From positions 186,001 to 250,000 of the forward strand of contig CAWKEY010000023.1 in assembly GCA_963848675.1 (NCBI GenBank): a stretch of DNA of 64,000 nucleotides, in the 5' to 3' direction. Numbering within the stretch: position 1 is the stretch's first letter; every line of letters starts with the position of its first letter. Under the pieces are notes generated by a model, which saw only the letters and a program-made list of their open reading frames with translations, did not search any database and was not told the DNA's origin. A program made the position numbers and the translations under genes. This document shows, in pieces, positions 61,327-64,000 of the stretch. This stretch comes from CAWKEY01 sp963848675 (GTDB lineage: Bacteria > Pseudomonadota > Gammaproteobacteria > Methylococcales > Methylomonadaceae).

Positions 61327-62247
61327 TTAAAGAAACTTAAACAGCGATAAATCCTGCACCTTGGCAAAAGCTTGCTGGGCGGCCTGCAATGACAGAGTCT
61401 GCAAATTAAAGCGGCTGATGGCCTCGGTAAAATCGAGGTCTTGCGTCGCCGACAATAAGGTTTGCATTTCCAGGATAAACCCTGAGTTTACTTCTTCCTG
61501 CCTATCCAGGGCATTTAACCTTACGCCGACAGACGCTTCGGTGGTCAGCATTTTTTCAAGGGCACCGGCAATATCGTCCAAAGAATTACCCTGCGGCGCA
61601 TCGGCCCTTAAATCAGCGGCAAACTTGTCAATGGCTTCAAACACATTATCGACAGGGCCGGATGGTCCCAAGACAGGAGCTGCGCCGGTAGGAACCCCGA
61701 ACACAGACGCGCCATAATCGCCGTCGGCAATACGCCGGTCACTGGCTATTTGAATCTCGCGCCGATTGGGATCGCCGGCATAGACATAACCGCCAGCCGC
61801 ATTTTTAATGAAGGCCGGTGTATCGGTTTTAAAGCCTGAAAACAGGTACTCGCCATTGGCATTCCGGGTATTGGCCAGCCCCAGCAAATGCTGGTTCAAT
61901 TCTTCCATCTCGACCGCTATCGCGATGCGGTCGTTTTGCGAATTGGTCGCATTCAGGCCCTGCACGCCCAATTCCTTGATTTTGTGCAAGACACTGACGG
62001 CATCCTGCAACACACCATCTTCCAGAGACAGCCTCTGCCGGGCAGCATTGATGTTACTCTGATATTGTTCGTTCTGCTTGATTCCCTGGTTCAGATCGAC
62101 AATCCGCGTCGCGGCCACTGGATCATCGGAGGGCGTCAAAATTTTTTTACCCACAGACAACTGCATCTGCGTCTGATTGAGCCTGACCTGCTGATTGAGC
62201 AGCGAATTAACGCCCAGTTGTTGTGCCCATGGAGTTGAGATGCGCAT
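61327..62247 (-). CDS. flgL: Flagellar hook-filament junction protein FlgL
   Basis: The 306-residue protein begins MRISTPWAQQLGVNSLLNQQ and has the flagellin-like N- and C-terminal helices (NQTQMQLSVGKKILTPSDDPVAA; NLQTLSLQAAQQAFAKVQDLSLF). It joins FlgK to the filament. It lies nine bases after flgK and is in the usual flgK-flgL order. Confidence 0.95.
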   Translation of the reverse strand: MRISTPWAQQLGVNSLLNQQVRLNQTQMQLSVGKKILTPSDDPVAATRIVDLNQGIKQNEQYQSNINAARQRLSLEDGVLQDAVSVLHKIKELGVQGLNATNSQNDRIAIAVEMEELNQHLLGLANTRNANGEYLFSGFKTDTPAFIKNAAGGYVYAGDPNRREIQIASDRRIADGDYGASVFGVPTGAAPVLGPSGPVDNVFEAIDKFAADLRADAPQGNSLDDIAGALEKMLTTEASVGVRLNALDRQEEVNSGFILEMQTLLSATQDLDFTEAISRFNLQTLSLQAAQQAFAKVQDLSLFKFL

Positions 62248-62256
62248 GATGATCTC

Positions 62257-63909
62257 CTAGCGGATGGCGCCGATCAAGGTATCGAACAAGGAATTGGCCA
62301 CCGCAATGGCCTGAGCCGCAGCCTGATAGGAATTCTGGAATTTAATCAGATTGGCGGCCTCTTCATCCAGATTAACGCCGGCGAGATTTTCACGCGCCTG
62401 TGTGGCCTGATTTAATACCACTTGCTGCGCCGAACTTCTAATCTTTGCGGCATGGGTTAGGGTGCCGGCTTGACTCACCAATTGTCCGTAAACGTCGGAA
62501 TACGTTGCTTTGCCGCCTAGTAATAATGAATCCGTCTCAAGCTTGGCCAGTTTCAACGCATTGGTATTATCACCGGGCAACGTTGCCGCAGTAGTAGCAG
62601 CGGCTATTTCTTTAGGATCACTAATATTGGCGCTGATGGTTTTGGCAGTACTAAAAGTGGGCCGGATCAAATAGCTGGCTGCCCCGGTGGGCGGCATTGT
62701 CAGGCTGAGTGTCATGCCTTCCACATTAACAGAACTGCCGGGGAATCCGGTTAGGGTGATGTTCTGATTATCACTGAGCCTGGTTAGTGTATAGCTGCTG
62801 CTGATATTGTCGTAATCCAGACGATAATCACTGGCTCTTAATCCGCCGGTATCGGCCGGATTATAAACCGCAGAAACCGCGCCGCCGCCAGGCAAATTCG
62901 GATTGACGGCCACCGGCACATCCAGGGCCGAGCTGCCAAAAACAAATACCGCTTTCCCGTTGGCAGCGTTCAAATCAAAACCGGCCTGATGCACGGCGTT
63001 AAATTCAACAGCCAAACCGGCGGCCAGCAAGCCCAGCTGGTTTTGAGCAGGATTCAACACTTCATCACGAAATCTAAGCGCGCCCGACAGCTCGCCGCCG
63101 GCAATCTGCCGGGTTATGGGCCGCCCCTCCAAAACAATCTCTTTTTGCTCCGGGCCGGCAGTTGCATCAGCCAGGGCTAATTTATACGCATTGGCACCCA
63201 GCACCAAAGACTGGCCGCTGCCGATAAACAGGCTGATAGAGCCATCTTGCTGATTGACTGCAGACACATTGACCTTTTCGGCAATCTTGGTAATCAAGGC
63301 GTCACGCTGATCCAGTAAATCGTTAGGCAGGCCGGCAGCGCTGGTCGTCCCCGCAACGATTTTGACATTCAGTGCGGCAAACGCTTCTGCATAGCTGTTG
63401 ATATTATCCACCATGCCTTGCATTTGTTTATTGGTTTGGCTGCGCAAATCCTCAAACCGGGCCGACATGGTATTGAACTGCCCGGCCAAATTTCCGGTCT
63501 CGCCGGCCATGACCTGCCTCGCCGGTATGGATGAAGGATCATTCGCCACTTCATTGACAGCATTAAAAAACGCTTTCAGGGCTGGTGACAAACTTGTAGC
63601 TTGATCGGCCACCACATTATCTACCTGGGAGGTCATCGTATAGAACTGATTGGATTCAGCAAAGGCAGACGTGCTGGAGGTCAGCTGATTGTTAATGAAC
63701 TGATCATAACTGCGGCTGATATTGGCAATATTAACACCCTGCCCGACATATCCCGGAGGACCGATGTATTGCTCAGGGCGCGTACTCAATTCAACCCGCT
63801 GCCGGCTGTAGCCCTCGGTGTTGACGTTGGCAATATTATGACTGGTCGTCTCCAGCGAGCGCTGGAAAGCCATCAATCCTGATAATGCTGTTCCTAAAAT
63901 TCCGCTCAT
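62257..63909 (-). CDS. flgK: Flagellar hook-filament junction protein FlgK
   Basis: The 550-residue protein begins with the conserved LSGLMAFQRSLETTSHNIANVNTEGYSRQRVEL and ends with the EEAANLIKFQNSYQAAAQAIAVANSLFDTLIGAIR block. The variable middle (about 350-450) forms the outer domain. It is the first junction protein of the hook. A short gene end lies upstream on the same strand. Confidence 0.95.
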   Translation of the reverse strand: MSGILGTALSGLMAFQRSLETTSHNIANVNTEGYSRQRVELSTRPEQYIGPPGYVGQGVNIANISRSYDQFINNQLTSSTSAFAESNQFYTMTSQVDNVVADQATSLSPALKAFFNAVNEVANDPSSIPARQVMAGETGNLAGQFNTMSARFEDLRSQTNKQMQGMVDNINSYAEAFAALNVKIVAGTTSAAGLPNDLLDQRDALITKIAEKVNVSAVNQQDGSISLFIGSGQSLVLGANAYKLALADATAGPEQKEIVLEGRPITRQIAGGELSGALRFRDEVLNPAQNQLGLLAAGLAVEFNAVHQAGFDLNAANGKAVFVFGSSALDVPVAVNPNLPGGGAVSAVYNPADTGGLRASDYRLDYDNISSSYTLTRLSDNQNITLTGFPGSSVNVEGMTLSLTMPPTGAASYLIRPTFSTAKTISANISDPKEIAAATTAATLPGDNTNALKLAKLETDSLLLGGKATYSDVYGQLVSQAGTLTHAAKIRSSAQQVVLNQATQARENLAGVNLDEEAANLIKFQNSYQAAAQAIAVANSLFDTLIGAIR

Positions 63910-63929
63910 GATCGTATCCTGTGGTGCAT

Positions 63930-64000
63930 TTAGCCGGTTTGCTGATCAAGCATCGAGGCAAGCTTATCGGCTTCAAAGCCGGCCAGGTTATGGCTTCGAT
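63930..64000 (-). CDS. 3' end of a gene upstream of flgK, perhaps flgJ
   Basis: The minus strand from the window edge reads RSHNLAGFEADKLASMLDQQ, then TG and a stop at 63930-63932. The position suits flgJ, the rod-assembly gene that usually precedes flgK. The visible 22 residues are too few to prove it. Confidence 0.4.
   Translation of the reverse strand, partial: RSHNLAGFEADKLASMLDQQTG

Overview
The window looks like chromosomal DNA of a gammaproteobacterium, most probably a methylotroph or methanotroph of the order Methylococcales. This is an inference from housekeeping gene order (recA-recX-alaS-lysC-csrA), lipid A genes (gnnA-gnnB-lpxB), PEP carboxylase, several copper systems and a second, N-type rotary ATPase. 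No methane or methanol oxidation gene is present to prove it. There are no rRNA or tRNA genes and no CRISPR array that I can see. GC content is moderate.

Layout. 1-9.1 kb (minus strand): csrA (partial), lysC, alaS, recX, recA, then lpxB with gnnB and gnnA, which should replace the glucosamine 3-OH of lipid A by an amine. 9.4-17 kb: a GGDEF/EAL membrane protein with a small membrane protein, a copper module (lipoprotein, copA broken by a one-base frameshift, copZ), and an EAL-HDOD protein. 17.1-21.8 kb (plus): hflD, a Gld-type ABC exporter, a 102-bp MITE-like element and mutM. 21.8-23.1 kb is a scar holding the frameshifted 3' end of a BREX brxL gene and the 3' part of a transposase gene.

23.1-33.2 kb (minus): trkA-trkH K+ uptake genes, a complete nine-gene N-type ATPase operon (atpD-C-Q-R-B-E-F-A-G) and the chaperone pair cbpA-cbpM. 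33.4-43 kb: a second copper-type P-ATPase with two metal-binding Cys/Met domains, a TacA-TacT toxin-antitoxin pair, and a cusCBA efflux operon led by a small secreted Cys/His-rich protein. 43-45.8 kb: a CysB-like LysR regulator, decayed gene fragments (one of DUF2254 type) and a membrane-anchored TIR protein whose last codons overlap a zinc ribbon in a shifted frame.

45.8-51.4 kb (plus): isochorismatase-like hydrolase, HopJ-family protein, an overlapping FAD oxidoreductase/methyltransferase pair that resembles the two-protein MnmL/MnmM route for tRNA wobble uridine, a REP-like hairpin, a substrate-binding-protein ABC importer, and a small secreted protein built from two copies of one motif. 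51.4-56.2 kb: nhaR, divergent ppc, a second copy of the 102-bp element flanked by a 10-bp direct repeat, and a beta-carbonic anhydrase. 56.3-61.3 kb: a four-gene export operon (ABC-fold protein, HlyD, TolC, small membrane protein) whose ABC subunit has lost its ATPase motifs. 61.3-64 kb (minus): flgL, flgK and the 3' end of an upstream gene.

The most unusual items are the ATPase-dead exporter operon, the mobile 102-bp element, the TIR/zinc-ribbon locus, the tRNA-modification pair and the BREX scar.
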